NCBI GenBank assembly: GCA_937967685.1
Contig: CALBTX010000082.1
Location: 1 to 15,260, forward strand
Direction of reading: 5' to 3'
Origin: an uncultured Bacillaceae bacterium
GTDB taxonomy: Bacteria > Bacillota > Bacilli > Caldalkalibacillales > Caldalkalibacillaceae
DNA length: 15,260 nucleotides
Shown: one piece after another, positions 1 through 6,588 of the stretch
Layout: each line of letters starts with the position of its first letter
How positions within the stretch are numbered: the stretch's first letter is position 1
Position numbers and translations under genes: made by a program
Notes under the pieces: generated by a model
Database searches by the model: none
Told to the model about the DNA's origin: nothing
What the model saw: the letters and a program-made list of their open reading frames with translations, nothing else

Positions 1-20
1 TATGTCGAATCCATCTATAA

Positions 21-150
21 CAGAACGCAACAATGGCATAGACTCTTACAGAACGTGATAATGCCATAGACTCACTTTACACGTTTAAAACCAAATATGC
101 TCAAAACTGCATAGAGTCAAAACCGAATATGCTCAAAGCCGCATAGACTC
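21..150. repeat. Degenerate short tandem repeats with a CATAGACTC core
   Basis: Two kinds of imperfect tandem unit lie side by side. Units at 21-48 and 49-76 are 28 nt each, begin CAGAACG and share ATG-N-CATAGACTC. Units at 87-118 and 119-150 are 32 nt each, begin AAAACC, share AATATGCTCAAA and end GCATAGAGTC or GCATAGACTC. The core CATAGA(C/G)TC occurs at 37-45, 65-73, 110-118 and 142-150. The spacing (28, 45, 32) is irregular and the units are diverged, so this is not a CRISPR array. No function is recognised; it may be a decayed minisatellite or a set of regulator sites upstream of the gene at 371. Confidence 0.6.
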
Positions 151-253
151 AAAAACAGGGGCATATAAATGCAAATACGTATCCAATGAGCAGTGCATTT
201 CAACGCAGGTCTAAGCGGCGCATTGAAACTCATTTAAATGGCACTCTCAATTT

Positions 254-287
254 GGGTAAATTTTTGGGGTGAATTTGGGGTAATGGG
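254..287 (+). other. Four-G-tract segment (possible G-quadruplex)
   Basis: Four G runs occur on the plus strand at 254-256, 266-269, 277-280 and 285-287, separated by 9, 7 and 4 bases. This fits a three-layer quadruplex pattern with one loop longer than the usual 7. It lies about 85 bases before the start codon at 371, so it could act in DNA or in the leader RNA. It could equally be chance in a degenerate AATTTGGGG-like repeat. Confidence 0.3.
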
Positions 288-370
288 TTTTCCAGAAGAC
301 TCGGCTGGACTTGAGAGACGTTCAGCATTATGATGTGAGTGAGAGAACATCAGTGTCGGAGGTGAAGTCA

Positions 371-1246
371 GTGAAGGTCTCCTTTATCGGTTTGGGCATT
401 ATGGGCGCTCCCATGGCCCGCCATTTACATCAGGCCGGCTATTTATACCGGGTGTACAACCGAACGGCATCCAAAACAAAACCGTTTGAAGCGTTGGGGG
501 TAGAAGCGGCACAGACACCACAAGAAGCGGCGGTCGATGCCGACGTGATCATCACCATGGTTTCCGATTCACCGGATGTGGAAGCAGTGGTTCTCGGCGA
601 ACAGGGAGTCATCCACGGGGCCAAACCGGGTGCAATCGTGGTGGATATGTCTTCCATTAATCCGGAAGTGTCCAAAAACATCGGGGCCAAATTGGCGGAA
701 AAAGGGGTTGAATTCCTCGATGCCCCTGTCAGCGGCGGGGAAAAAGGCGCAATCGACGGAACATTGGCAATCATGCTCGGCGGAAAGGAGGACGTCTTCC
801 AAAAAGTGCGTCCCGTGCTGGAAACAATGGGGTCCAGCATTGTTCACGTCGGACCGCTCGGGGCCGGCGGCTATGCGAAACTGGCCAATCAGATCATCGT
901 CGGCCTGAATATCCAGGCCATGTCCGAAGCGTTCTATTTGGCCAAACGGGCCGGGCTGGATTTTGAAAAATTGTATGCAGCCATCCGTCACGGTTTGGCC
1001 GGAAGCAAAGTGCTGGACATGAAAATTGATAACTTGAAAAAAGAACAATTTCAACCCGGATTTAAAGTTGCCTTGCATTTGAAAGATTTGAACAATGCGC
1101 TCTATGCGGCGCAAAGCCAGGGCATCTCCCTGTCTTTGACCGAAGAAGTGCAGCAGATGATGAAAGACATGACGGAAAAAGACATGGGCGATCTGGACCA
1201 TTCAGCCTTATATCGCTACATATCCGCAAAAGGAGGAAATGATTAA
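371..1246 (+). CDS. NAD(P)-dependent beta-hydroxyacid dehydrogenase (GlxR/3-hydroxyisobutyrate dehydrogenase family)
   Basis: This 291-residue cytosolic oxidoreductase is of the size typical for the beta-hydroxyacid dehydrogenase family, which interconverts 3-hydroxyacids and semialdehydes. The N-terminal Rossmann motif is GLGIMGAPMA at residues 7-16. NRT (30-32) after the second strand suggests NADP(H) preference. The substrate-binding signature DAPVSGGEKGA spans 117-127, and K170 in GYAKLANQ is the expected catalytic lysine. The C-terminal all-helical domain is complete. I chose GTG at 371 because GGAGGTGA at 358-365 lies 5 bases upstream; the earlier TTG at 311 has no such site and would add 20 unrelated residues. 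The stop overlaps the region just before the YciI-like gene, so the two are co-transcribed. Substrate is unknown: tartronate semialdehyde, 3-hydroxyisobutyrate, succinic semialdehyde or another. Confidence 0.9.
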   Translation: MKVSFIGLGIMGAPMARHLHQAGYLYRVYNRTASKTKPFEALGVEAAQTPQEAAVDADVIITMVSDSPDVEAVVLGEQGVIHGAKPGAIVVDMSSINPEVSKNIGAKLAEKGVEFLDAPVSGGEKGAIDGTLAIMLGGKEDVFQKVRPVLETMGSSIVHVGPLGAGGYAKLANQIIVGLNIQAMSEAFYLAKRAGLDFEKLYAAIRHGLAGSKVLDMKIDNLKKEQFQPGFKVALHLKDLNNALYAAQSQGISLSLTEEVQQMMKDMTEKDMGDLDHSALYRYISAKGGND

Positions 1247-1247
1247 G

Positions 1248-1526
1248 ATGAAATATTTTGTTGTCTTGTTACCGACTTTGGACGCTGAAAAAAGCAACGA
1301 GTACCGCCCGCAGCACTTGGAGTATTTGGAGCAGAGAAGAAAAGAAGGACATATATTTGCCAACGGACGGTTTAAAGACGGTTCCGGAGGGATGGTCATC
1401 TATATGGCCGAATCATACGAACAAGCAAAGTCTTTCGCTGAAAACGATCCATTTGTCATTCACAAGGCGAGAAGTTACGAAATTCATGAGTGGGATATCG
1501 TCACGGATGCGGTCATTCCCGAATAA
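1248..1526 (+). CDS. YciI-like family protein
   Basis: This small protein of 92 residues resembles the YciI family of dimeric alpha/beta-barrel (ferredoxin-like) proteins, whose role is mostly unknown. Family features are the N-terminal strand MKYFVVLLP (1-9), conserved H23 in RPQHLEYL, the GR-containing strand near 40 and the ENDPFV motif (65-70) with D67. ATG 1248 is preferred over ATG 1239: AGGAGG at 1231-1236 is 11 bases from 1248 but only 2 from 1239, and MKYF is the usual family start. It sits within bases of the dehydrogenase stop and 17 bases before the amidase start, so it belongs to the same transcript. It may assist or protect a reactive intermediate of that pathway, which is inference. 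Confidence 0.85.
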   Translation: MKYFVVLLPTLDAEKSNEYRPQHLEYLEQRRKEGHIFANGRFKDGSGGMVIYMAESYEQAKSFAENDPFVIHKARSYEIHEWDIVTDAVIPE

Positions 1527-1543
1527 AGGAGCGCATTGAGGCC

Positions 1544-2338
1544 ATGAGCGACAAAAAAATCAAAGCGGCGTTCGTGCAGTTGGATTCAAAGCTGGGGGAT
1601 GCAGCGGCAAACATAGACCGCTTGCAAACCTTGCTGGACAAGGCTGTGGCTGAACAGGCGGATGTTGTCGTCTTTCCCGAGCTGTGGGATGTCGGCTTTT
1701 TCCCCAAAAATATTGCTGAACTGGCTGAAGAAGAAGAAAACCATTCCGCTTTGGAATGGATGCGTCAGGCCGCTAAAACCCACCGCATCAATGTGGTGGG
1801 CGGCTCCATCGCCGTCAAAGACGGGGTGAACGTTTTCAACCGGGCCTATGTGTTCGACCGGGAGGGTCGGGAGCTGGCCCGGTACGACAAGACCCATCTG
1901 TTTTCCCCCGGTCGGGAAACGGACTATTTCACACCCGGCCAAGAGACAGCCGCTTTCGAACTGGAGGGCGTCCCTTCTGGGGTGATCATTTGTTATGACA
2001 TGCGTTTTCCCGAACTGATGCGCAAGCAGGTATTGAACGGGGCCAAAATGATGTTCGTCCCTGCCCAGTGGCCTCACCCCAGAAGCGGACATTGGCTGAC
2101 GTTGGCCCGGGCCCGGGCGATTGAAAATCAAGTGTTCGTCGTCGCGGTGAACGGCTGCGGCAAAGCGGGGGCCTTGCAATCCTGCGGTCATTCAGTCATT
2201 TATACGCCCTGGGGTGAAGAAGTCGTGGCCGCCGGGGAAGAAGAAGGCGTCTATACGGCCGAGCTTGATCTTCGACTGGTCGATGAGGCCAGGGGTAAAA
2301 TTCCCGTTTTGGAGGACCGCAATTTGCAGGCGTACTAG
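1544..2338 (+). CDS. Carbon-nitrogen hydrolase (nitrilase superfamily, omega-amidase-like)
   Basis: A cytosolic amidase of 264 residues that probably hydrolyses a non-peptide C-N amide. The nitrilase-superfamily triad is complete: E46 in VVVFPELWD, K116 in YDKTHLFSPG and C150 in VIICYDMRFPE. DKTHLFSPGRETDYFTPG and CYDMRFPELMR resemble the NIT2/YafV/MtnU omega-amidase branch, which deamidates alpha-ketoglutaramate or alpha-ketosuccinamate. I start it at ATG 1544 (MSDKKIKAAFVQ), giving the family's usual N-terminus; AGGAG at 1527-1531 lies 12 bases upstream. The reading frame stays open back to 1490 over the YciI-like gene's end, but without support. It closes the three-gene operon. Exact substrate is uncertain and mtnU is possible. 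Confidence 0.88.
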   Translation: MSDKKIKAAFVQLDSKLGDAAANIDRLQTLLDKAVAEQADVVVFPELWDVGFFPKNIAELAEEEENHSALEWMRQAAKTHRINVVGGSIAVKDGVNVFNRAYVFDREGRELARYDKTHLFSPGRETDYFTPGQETAAFELEGVPSGVIICYDMRFPELMRKQVLNGAKMMFVPAQWPHPRSGHWLTLARARAIENQVFVVAVNGCGKAGALQSCGHSVIYTPWGEEVVAAGEEEGVYTAELDLRLVDEARGKIPVLEDRNLQAY

Positions 2339-2340
2339 AT

Positions 2341-2391
2341 AAGGGTACTAGGCAAAAGTGCGAGACTGCCAACATTTACTAGTCCTTTTTT
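2341..2391 (+). terminator. Probable intrinsic terminator of the dehydrogenase-amidase operon
   Basis: AAGG (2341-2344) and ACTAG (2347-2351) pair with CTAGT (2379-2383) and CC plus the first T residues (2384-2387), with a GT bulge. The loop can close further by GCA/TGC pairing. The right arm runs straight into six T residues (2386-2391). It starts three bases after the amidase stop. The stem is AT-rich and the loop long, so strength is uncertain. Confidence 0.5.
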
Positions 2392-2402
2392 ACTAGATTT
2401 CT

Positions 2403-2448
2403 TGTAAAATATCCCCTAGATTGGTAGTTATTGAACGAAAACTATCAA
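2403..2448 (+). promoter_or_regulatory. Candidate promoter(s) for the NlpC/P60 gene
   Basis: Two overlapping sigma-A-like matches are visible: TTGTAA (2403-2408) with TAGTTA (2425-2430) at 16 bases, and TTGGTA (2421-2426) with TATCAA (2443-2448) at 16 bases. Either would give a short leader before GTG 2484. Both deviate from consensus. I see no conserved core of a c-di-AMP riboswitch, which often precedes such genes. Confidence 0.3.
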
Positions 2449-2483
2449 TGGACACCCAAAATAACACCATCTAGGGAGGAGAA

Positions 2484-3236
2484 GTGATCTTGAATCCAGC
2501 ACGTTTACGTTCCAAGTTGTTGTTGCTCTTGATCTTGTCTGTGGCGGTTGCCACCGTTGGCTGGGACGCCGATGTAAGCGCTCAAACCGGAGGCACATCC
2601 ATTGCCGGTGAAAAAGCGAAAATTGTCGGTACGGTGAATTTTAGAACCGCGCCGTCGACTTCCAGCAGCCGTTACGGCGTCTTAACACCGGGAACAACCG
2701 TCCGGATTGTCGAAGAAGTCAATGCACACTGGTTGAAGGTCAAAGCGAAAGGCAAGGTTGGCTACATTTCCGCCTATCCGCAATATGTCCAATATTCCGG
2801 TAATCAACAATCTTATCAATCCAAGTCCAAAGGTTCAAAGTCCACGGTTCATTCATCCGCGCTTGCTGACCGCATCTTGAAAACGGGTGAACAATATTAC
2901 GGAACACCGTACCGCTTTGGCGCCAATTACGGATCCGGTTATTTTGACTGCTCATCGTTCGTCCAGCACGTCTACAAGAAAAACGGGATTGATTTGCCGA
3001 GAACGTCCAGACAGCAGTCAACCAAAGGTACATACGTCAAAAAGGAAAATTTGAAAAAAGGAGATCTGCTCTTCTTCTGGACTCAGGCCACGGGTAAGGG
3101 CAAAGTCGGACATGTTGCCATCTATGCCGGAAACGGAAAAATCCTGCACACGTATGGTTCTCCGGGAGTGACGTACAGCAATTTCAGCGGTTACTGGGAA
3201 AAAACGTACATGGGAGCCAAGCGAGTCATTCGCTGA
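2484..3236 (+). CDS. Secreted SH3b-NlpC/P60 peptidoglycan hydrolase
   Basis: A 250-residue exported cell-wall peptidase. Residues 1-33 form a signal peptide (R/K-rich start, LLLLLILSVAVA core, likely cleavage at VSA-QT after A33). A bacterial SH3 domain spans about 44-104 (NFRTAPS ... WLKVKAKGKVGYIS) and binds the wall. A Ser/Lys/Gln-rich linker (about 105-124) precedes the NlpC/P60 domain (125-250), whose residues C156 (FDCSSFVQ), H210 (GHVAIYAG) and H222 form the usual catalytic set. Family members cut the gamma-D-glutamyl-diaminopimelate bond or related stem-peptide bonds. GGGAGGA at 2474-2480 precedes GTG 2484; TTG 2490 is a possible alternative start. It is monocistronic, flanked by terminators. 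Vegetative autolysin or spore cortex/germination roles are both possible. Confidence 0.92.
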   Translation: MILNPARLRSKLLLLLILSVAVATVGWDADVSAQTGGTSIAGEKAKIVGTVNFRTAPSTSSSRYGVLTPGTTVRIVEEVNAHWLKVKAKGKVGYISAYPQYVQYSGNQQSYQSKSKGSKSTVHSSALADRILKTGEQYYGTPYRFGANYGSGYFDCSSFVQHVYKKNGIDLPRTSRQQSTKGTYVKKENLKKGDLLFFWTQATGKGKVGHVAIYAGNGKILHTYGSPGVTYSNFSGYWEKTYMGAKRVIR

Positions 3237-3280
3237 TTGACTGCTCACATGAAGGATAAAATGAGCTGATCTAAAACGAG

Positions 3281-3337
3281 AAGGTTCTGCCTGCGAACAT
3301 CCGGCCGTCTTGGCAGCGTTGGCGCTGGCAGAACCTT
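3281..3337. terminator. Hairpin between convergent genes (likely bidirectional terminator)
   Basis: AAGGTTCTGCC (3281-3291) and GGCAGAACCTT (3327-3337) form a perfect 11-bp inverted repeat enclosing 35 bases. On the plus strand it is followed by TGCTTTG, and on the minus strand by CTCGTTTTAG. It lies between the NlpC/P60 stop (3236) and the end of the opposing GNAT gene (3421), so it can serve both. T-runs are short on both sides. Confidence 0.6.
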
Positions 3338-3420
3338 TGCTTTGACAATAAATGGTTTTGCCGTTTCTTGTTTCAACATTATTTTGCTTTGGAACATGTT
3401 CGTTGCCCAGGCAGTCAGGC

Positions 3421-3897
3421 CTAAGGGCCGTCAGCGGAGCGGACATCTTCACGTTTCCATTGCCCGCCGCCGAGCCACAGCGTTGGTTTGCCCGTCGGTC
3501 CTCGTAAATATTGAAAGGCGACCATGCCGTTATGGAAGCATAAATTCAAACTCGGGATGTTGTCCATGGCCACCCGGCCGTATAACTTGCCCAAGTCAGT
3601 GATGGCCCGCTGGATCATTTCACTGCCGATATCCTGGTTACGGTAATGGCGGTGGACGGCAATAAACGATTCATCAATGCCGTAGTTGACGACAATGAAA
3701 ACCCCGACTAACAGTTTGTTGTGCAAACCGTAAATCATAAAATTTCCTTCCCGGTTCACATCTTCCTTCCCGGCTTGCCTTAACCAATCCATACCCGCTT
3801 TGGTGATCCGTTTGTCCCCGTGTTTGCGGAAAAAAAGAAGCAAATGTTTGCGGTGCCTTTCCAGATTTCTTTCAGTTAGCTTTAACCAGCGTATCAT
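3421..3897 (-). CDS. GNAT family N-acetyltransferase
   Basis: A 158-residue protein with a GCN5-related acetyltransferase pattern: an acetyl-CoA-binding region after a long strand (LLVGVFIVVNYGIDESFIAVHRHYR, about 62-86), then YRNQDIGSEMI (85-95) as a diverged pyrophosphate-binding loop, and a motif-B-like segment DNIPSLNLCFHNGMVAFQY (112-130). Acceptor substrate is unknown. ATG 3897 overlaps the end of the preceding ATP-grasp gene by 26 bases, and AGGAAAGGG lies just upstream, so it is translated as the last gene of the yheC/yheD-like operon. The weak loop (QDIGSE instead of the usual Q/R-x-x-G-x-G/A) lowers confidence in activity but not in fold. Acetylation of a product of the upstream ligases is a reasonable inference. 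Confidence 0.75.
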   Translation of the reverse strand: MIRWLKLTERNLERHRKHLLLFFRKHGDKRITKAGMDWLRQAGKEDVNREGNFMIYGLHNKLLVGVFIVVNYGIDESFIAVHRHYRNQDIGSEMIQRAITDLGKLYGRVAMDNIPSLNLCFHNGMVAFQYLRGPTGKPTLWLGGGQWKREDVRSADGP

Positions 3898-5209
3898 ATC
3901 TGACGCCCTTTCCTGATTGAATGAAGGTGAGGTAGTAAGCGTAGCCGATCAAGTTTTCCAGGGATCGTCTGCGAATGAGAGGCTCATCGAACTTCATCGG
4001 TTTGGCATTCGCTTCAAAAAACCATAATTTCCCCGTCGTATCCAAGCCGATGTCCATGGACATTTCACCGAGATGGCCGTAATGCTGTTCCAGTTCATGG
4101 GCGATGGCCAAAGCTAACTGTTCGACCTGGTTCTGGACTTTGTCTGTTTCCGCTTCGGACAGCATATAGCCCAACACTTCTCGCGGATTGGCGATTCTCC
4201 CCCCGCGGGGGACATGGGTCGTGATCCGGTTTTCTCCTGCCACGCGAATGCCCAGACCTGTCAGCTGCCATTCGCCGCTTCGGTCTTTTTGCACGAGGGC
4301 ACGGAAATCGAACGGGCAGCGGTCGATCTGGGTGAGAGAAACGGCTTCCTGGATGATATACGATGGTGAGCTGCGGTATTTGCGGAACCAGCGCCACACT
4401 TGTTCAAAACTTTTGGTGCGCAGCTTTCTCGGTGCTTTTCCCGTTTGGACAATGAGATGATAATCATTGTGTTGAGGGCGGCTTTCGACTCTCATGATGC
4501 CTGAACCGGCCTTTCCTTCTGTCGGTTTTAGGAAGACCTGTTTCTTTTTGCGGAGCATCTGCCGCAGATCGTGTCTGTTCTGTAAGGCGGTCGTTAAAGG
4601 CAAGTAAGGGCTCAGGTGCGGTGAACGCTGCAGGAGACGGATTAAATCTTCCTTGTTGAAAAAATGAGGATTGAACAAGGTGACGCCTTTTGTCTTTTGC
4701 AATTTGTGAATACACTCGCGCATATCGTCCTGATTTTCCAAATGGCGCAAAGGAATGCGGTTATAGACGACGTTGGGCATAGGGACGACGGCTCTGAGCC
4801 ATTGTTTGTGCCGCGAATGATACAGATAGGCGTGGATCGTGCCGTTTTCCCAGTTGATTTGCTCCGGGGTAAAAACGAAGACGATCCCCCCCATTCGGTA
4901 ACCGGTCTGGATGATATCAATAAAATTGGACCGGACCCCCAAAAATGATCCGTTTCTGCCTGAGGCGGTCAATATCCCGATTAATGGTCCGATAACCGGC
5001 TTCCCTCTTCCGAAGTGCAGGTGAGCGTTCAGGGGGATGTGTCTGGAGCTGGATGCATGGGAGGCTCTCTCCAGCGTGATTTGTAACGGCACTTGGGCGG
5101 CTCCCCAATAAACGATTCGCTGCTTGACTCTTGGAACGGATTTCGTCAGGATCTGCCATCTGCGATTCAAATAATCATAGGCCAGCTTTCTTTTTTCGAC
5201 GGGACTCAT
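3872..5209 (-). CDS. YheC/YheD family endospore coat-associated ATP-grasp protein (copy 4 of 4)
   Basis: A 445-residue protein, close to the length of B. subtilis YheD. An N-terminal domain of about 70 residues is followed by the family hallmark IGPLIGIL (73-80) and by NVVYNRI (146-152). The ATP-grasp fold has K228 in VFLKP with the glycine loop EGKAGSGI (231-238), DFRALVQKD (301-309) and the metal-binding pair E399/N401 in FEANAKP. YheD of B. subtilis surrounds the forespore, but the reaction of this family is not established; the fold predicts an ATP-dependent carboxylate-amine ligation. ATG 5209 overlaps the upstream paralogue's stop as ATGA, implying translational coupling. FEANAKP differs from the NSKP of the other three copies. 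Confidence 0.87.
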   Translation of the reverse strand: MSPVEKRKLAYDYLNRRWQILTKSVPRVKQRIVYWGAAQVPLQITLERASHASSSRHIPLNAHLHFGRGKPVIGPLIGILTASGRNGSFLGVRSNFIDIIQTGYRMGGIVFVFTPEQINWENGTIHAYLYHSRHKQWLRAVVPMPNVVYNRIPLRHLENQDDMRECIHKLQKTKGVTLFNPHFFNKEDLIRLLQRSPHLSPYLPLTTALQNRHDLRQMLRKKKQVFLKPTEGKAGSGIMRVESRPQHNDYHLIVQTGKAPRKLRTKSFEQVWRWFRKYRSSPSYIIQEAVSLTQIDRCPFDFRALVQKDRSGEWQLTGLGIRVAGENRITTHVPRGGRIANPREVLGYMLSEAETDKVQNQVEQLALAIAHELEQHYGHLGEMSMDIGLDTTGKLWFFEANAKPMKFDEPLIRRRSLENLIGYAYYLTFIQSGKGVRYDTLVKAN

Positions 5210-6585
5210 GAAGAGGTCACATCCTTTGTCGTAAATTCTGATAAATAGAGTGCATAGTCCAAAATCAAATTGCGGGTCATTTGTTCACTTTTTTTCATGC
5301 TGGAATGAAGGAACACGTGTCTGCCGGGTTTGGAGTTGGCTTCAAACATCCACGGATGGCCGTGCTCATCGATGCCGATATCAAAGCCGAATTCGCCGAA
5401 ATGTCCGGGCAAACTGTCTTCAATCGCCGACGACAAGGTGAGCACCGCGTTTTCCAATTGCTGCAGCACTTTCTCCCGTTCCGCTGGGCCGAAGCATCTG
5501 TCCAGCACGTCTTTGTAAGAGAGCACCTTTCCCCCGGTGCGCATATGGGTGGTGACACTGCCTTTGCCGGCGATTTTGGCGGCCACGGCGGTCATGTTCC
5601 AGTTGTCGTGCCGGTTTTTGTTCGTGTGCACTCGAAAGTCGATCTGTCTGTCCTTTAATTTGAGCAGACGAATGCCCTGCTGGGCGATGTATGTCACGGA
5701 AGAACGGTTGAGAATGTGGTTTAGGACTGAAGCCAGATCGGGGAATTTTTTCAATTTGTTTTCATTTCCCTGGCGGTAACGGATGAAAAATCCTTGTCCG
5801 GGCACGTGATAGAGCTTCAGGATGCCCAGACCCAAACTGCCGTTGGCCGGTTTCAGATAAATCATCCGGTGTTTTTCGAGCAAGTAGGTGATCTGCAAAG
5901 GCGTCGGATCGAAAAGTGTTTCGGGGATAAATGGCTGAGCCTCTTGCCGGTCCTGGATGCTGCGGTGAATGGTCCATTTGTTAAAAAATCCGGGATTAAA
6001 GATGCGCACGCCGGATTGTTCCAGGACGCGCCTCGCTTTTTGAACCGCCGGTCGGTTTTCTGCGGTTCTGTTGGGCACCCGGTCAAAGACAACGTTCGGA
6101 AAAGGCACAACAAATTGCTGCCAGACGTGGATTCCCTTATCCTTCCGCAAAAATGTGGCTCTGATCTTTTTGTTGTTATCGTCAATATCGTTCGGTCCGA
6201 ACACGAAGTAGGAGGAGGGGATTTGCGCTTGCGAAGCCAAGAAGCGTTTAAACAGCCCCGTGCGAGCGCCAACGGGGAAATGTGTGCTGCGCTGCACGCC
6301 CGTTGTCAAAATGCCGACCAGCGGTCCGATGCTTAACTGGTTTTCCTTTAAACTGAAATGAACGGGATGAGCACAAGGCAAAGACAATGCCTTCCAGACC
6401 GGTGCGGAAAGGACGACATTATTCGTGCGCTTAAGCCTTGCCGCTTTGGCTTTCGTTCGCATTTGCCCGTATTGCACGGTGATGGTCTGTCCGTTTTTGA
6501 GGCCGGAAAGCAACTCAGGACATAAAAAAATGCGCGGCTGCGTCTGTTGACTTTTTTTGATCCACCCAATGGTCAGCTTTGCCAT
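5206..6585 (-). CDS. YheC/YheD family endospore coat-associated ATP-grasp protein (copy 3 of 4)
   Basis: 459 residues with the same two-part design: an N-terminal domain (1-85), SIGPLVGIL (85-93), NVVFDRV (164-170) and an ATP-grasp domain. Key residues are K245 in IYLKP with loop NGSLGLGI (248-255), D316-F317-R318, and E415/N417 in FEANSKP. The segment after DFR reads VHTNKNRHDNW rather than ALxQKD as in three sister copies, so the substrate pocket may differ. ATG 6585 lies three bases after the upstream stop, with GGGAG in its ribosome binding site. The high divergence from its neighbours argues for old duplication and specialised roles. Product unknown. Confidence 0.87.
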   Translation of the reverse strand: MAKLTIGWIKKSQQTQPRIFLCPELLSGLKNGQTITVQYGQMRTKAKAARLKRTNNVVLSAPVWKALSLPCAHPVHFSLKENQLSIGPLVGILTTGVQRSTHFPVGARTGLFKRFLASQAQIPSSYFVFGPNDIDDNNKKIRATFLRKDKGIHVWQQFVVPFPNVVFDRVPNRTAENRPAVQKARRVLEQSGVRIFNPGFFNKWTIHRSIQDRQEAQPFIPETLFDPTPLQITYLLEKHRMIYLKPANGSLGLGILKLYHVPGQGFFIRYRQGNENKLKKFPDLASVLNHILNRSSVTYIAQQGIRLLKLKDRQIDFRVHTNKNRHDNWNMTAVAAKIAGKGSVTTHMRTGGKVLSYKDVLDRCFGPAEREKVLQQLENAVLTLSSAIEDSLPGHFGEFGFDIGIDEHGHPWMFEANSKPGRHVFLHSSMKKSEQMTRNLILDYALYLSEFTTKDVTSS

Positions 6586-6588
6586 CGT

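Larger units (their letters stand above)
1..370. other. Non-coding region upstream of the dehydrogenase operon
   Basis: No convincing gene is present here. The stretch holds the CATAGACTC repeats (21-150), an imperfect inverted repeat (AATGAG 185-190 and TTTCAA 198-203 against TTGAAA 223-228 and CTCATT 229-234), a G-rich segment (254-287) and the ribosome binding site GGAGGTGA at 358-365. I see no clean sigma-A promoter. A TTG codon at 311 opens the dehydrogenase frame early, but it lacks a ribosome binding site. Confidence 0.6.

Noticed and set aside
21..150. Possible CRISPR array
   Set aside because: The units are diverged, two unit lengths are mixed, and nothing separates into constant repeats with unique spacers; no cas gene is nearby.
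569..1201. 210-residue minus-strand open frame inside the dehydrogenase gene
   Set aside because: The plus strand encodes a complete conserved dehydrogenase; the opposite frame has no ribosome binding site or recognisable motif.
2339..2483. c-di-AMP (ydaO-type) riboswitch before the NlpC/P60 gene
   Set aside because: The space is short, is partly taken by a terminator, and lacks the conserved riboswitch core that I would expect.
5794..6336. 180-residue plus-strand open frame opposite an ATP-grasp gene
   Set aside because: The minus strand is clearly coding with conserved motifs; this is a by-product of its codon use.
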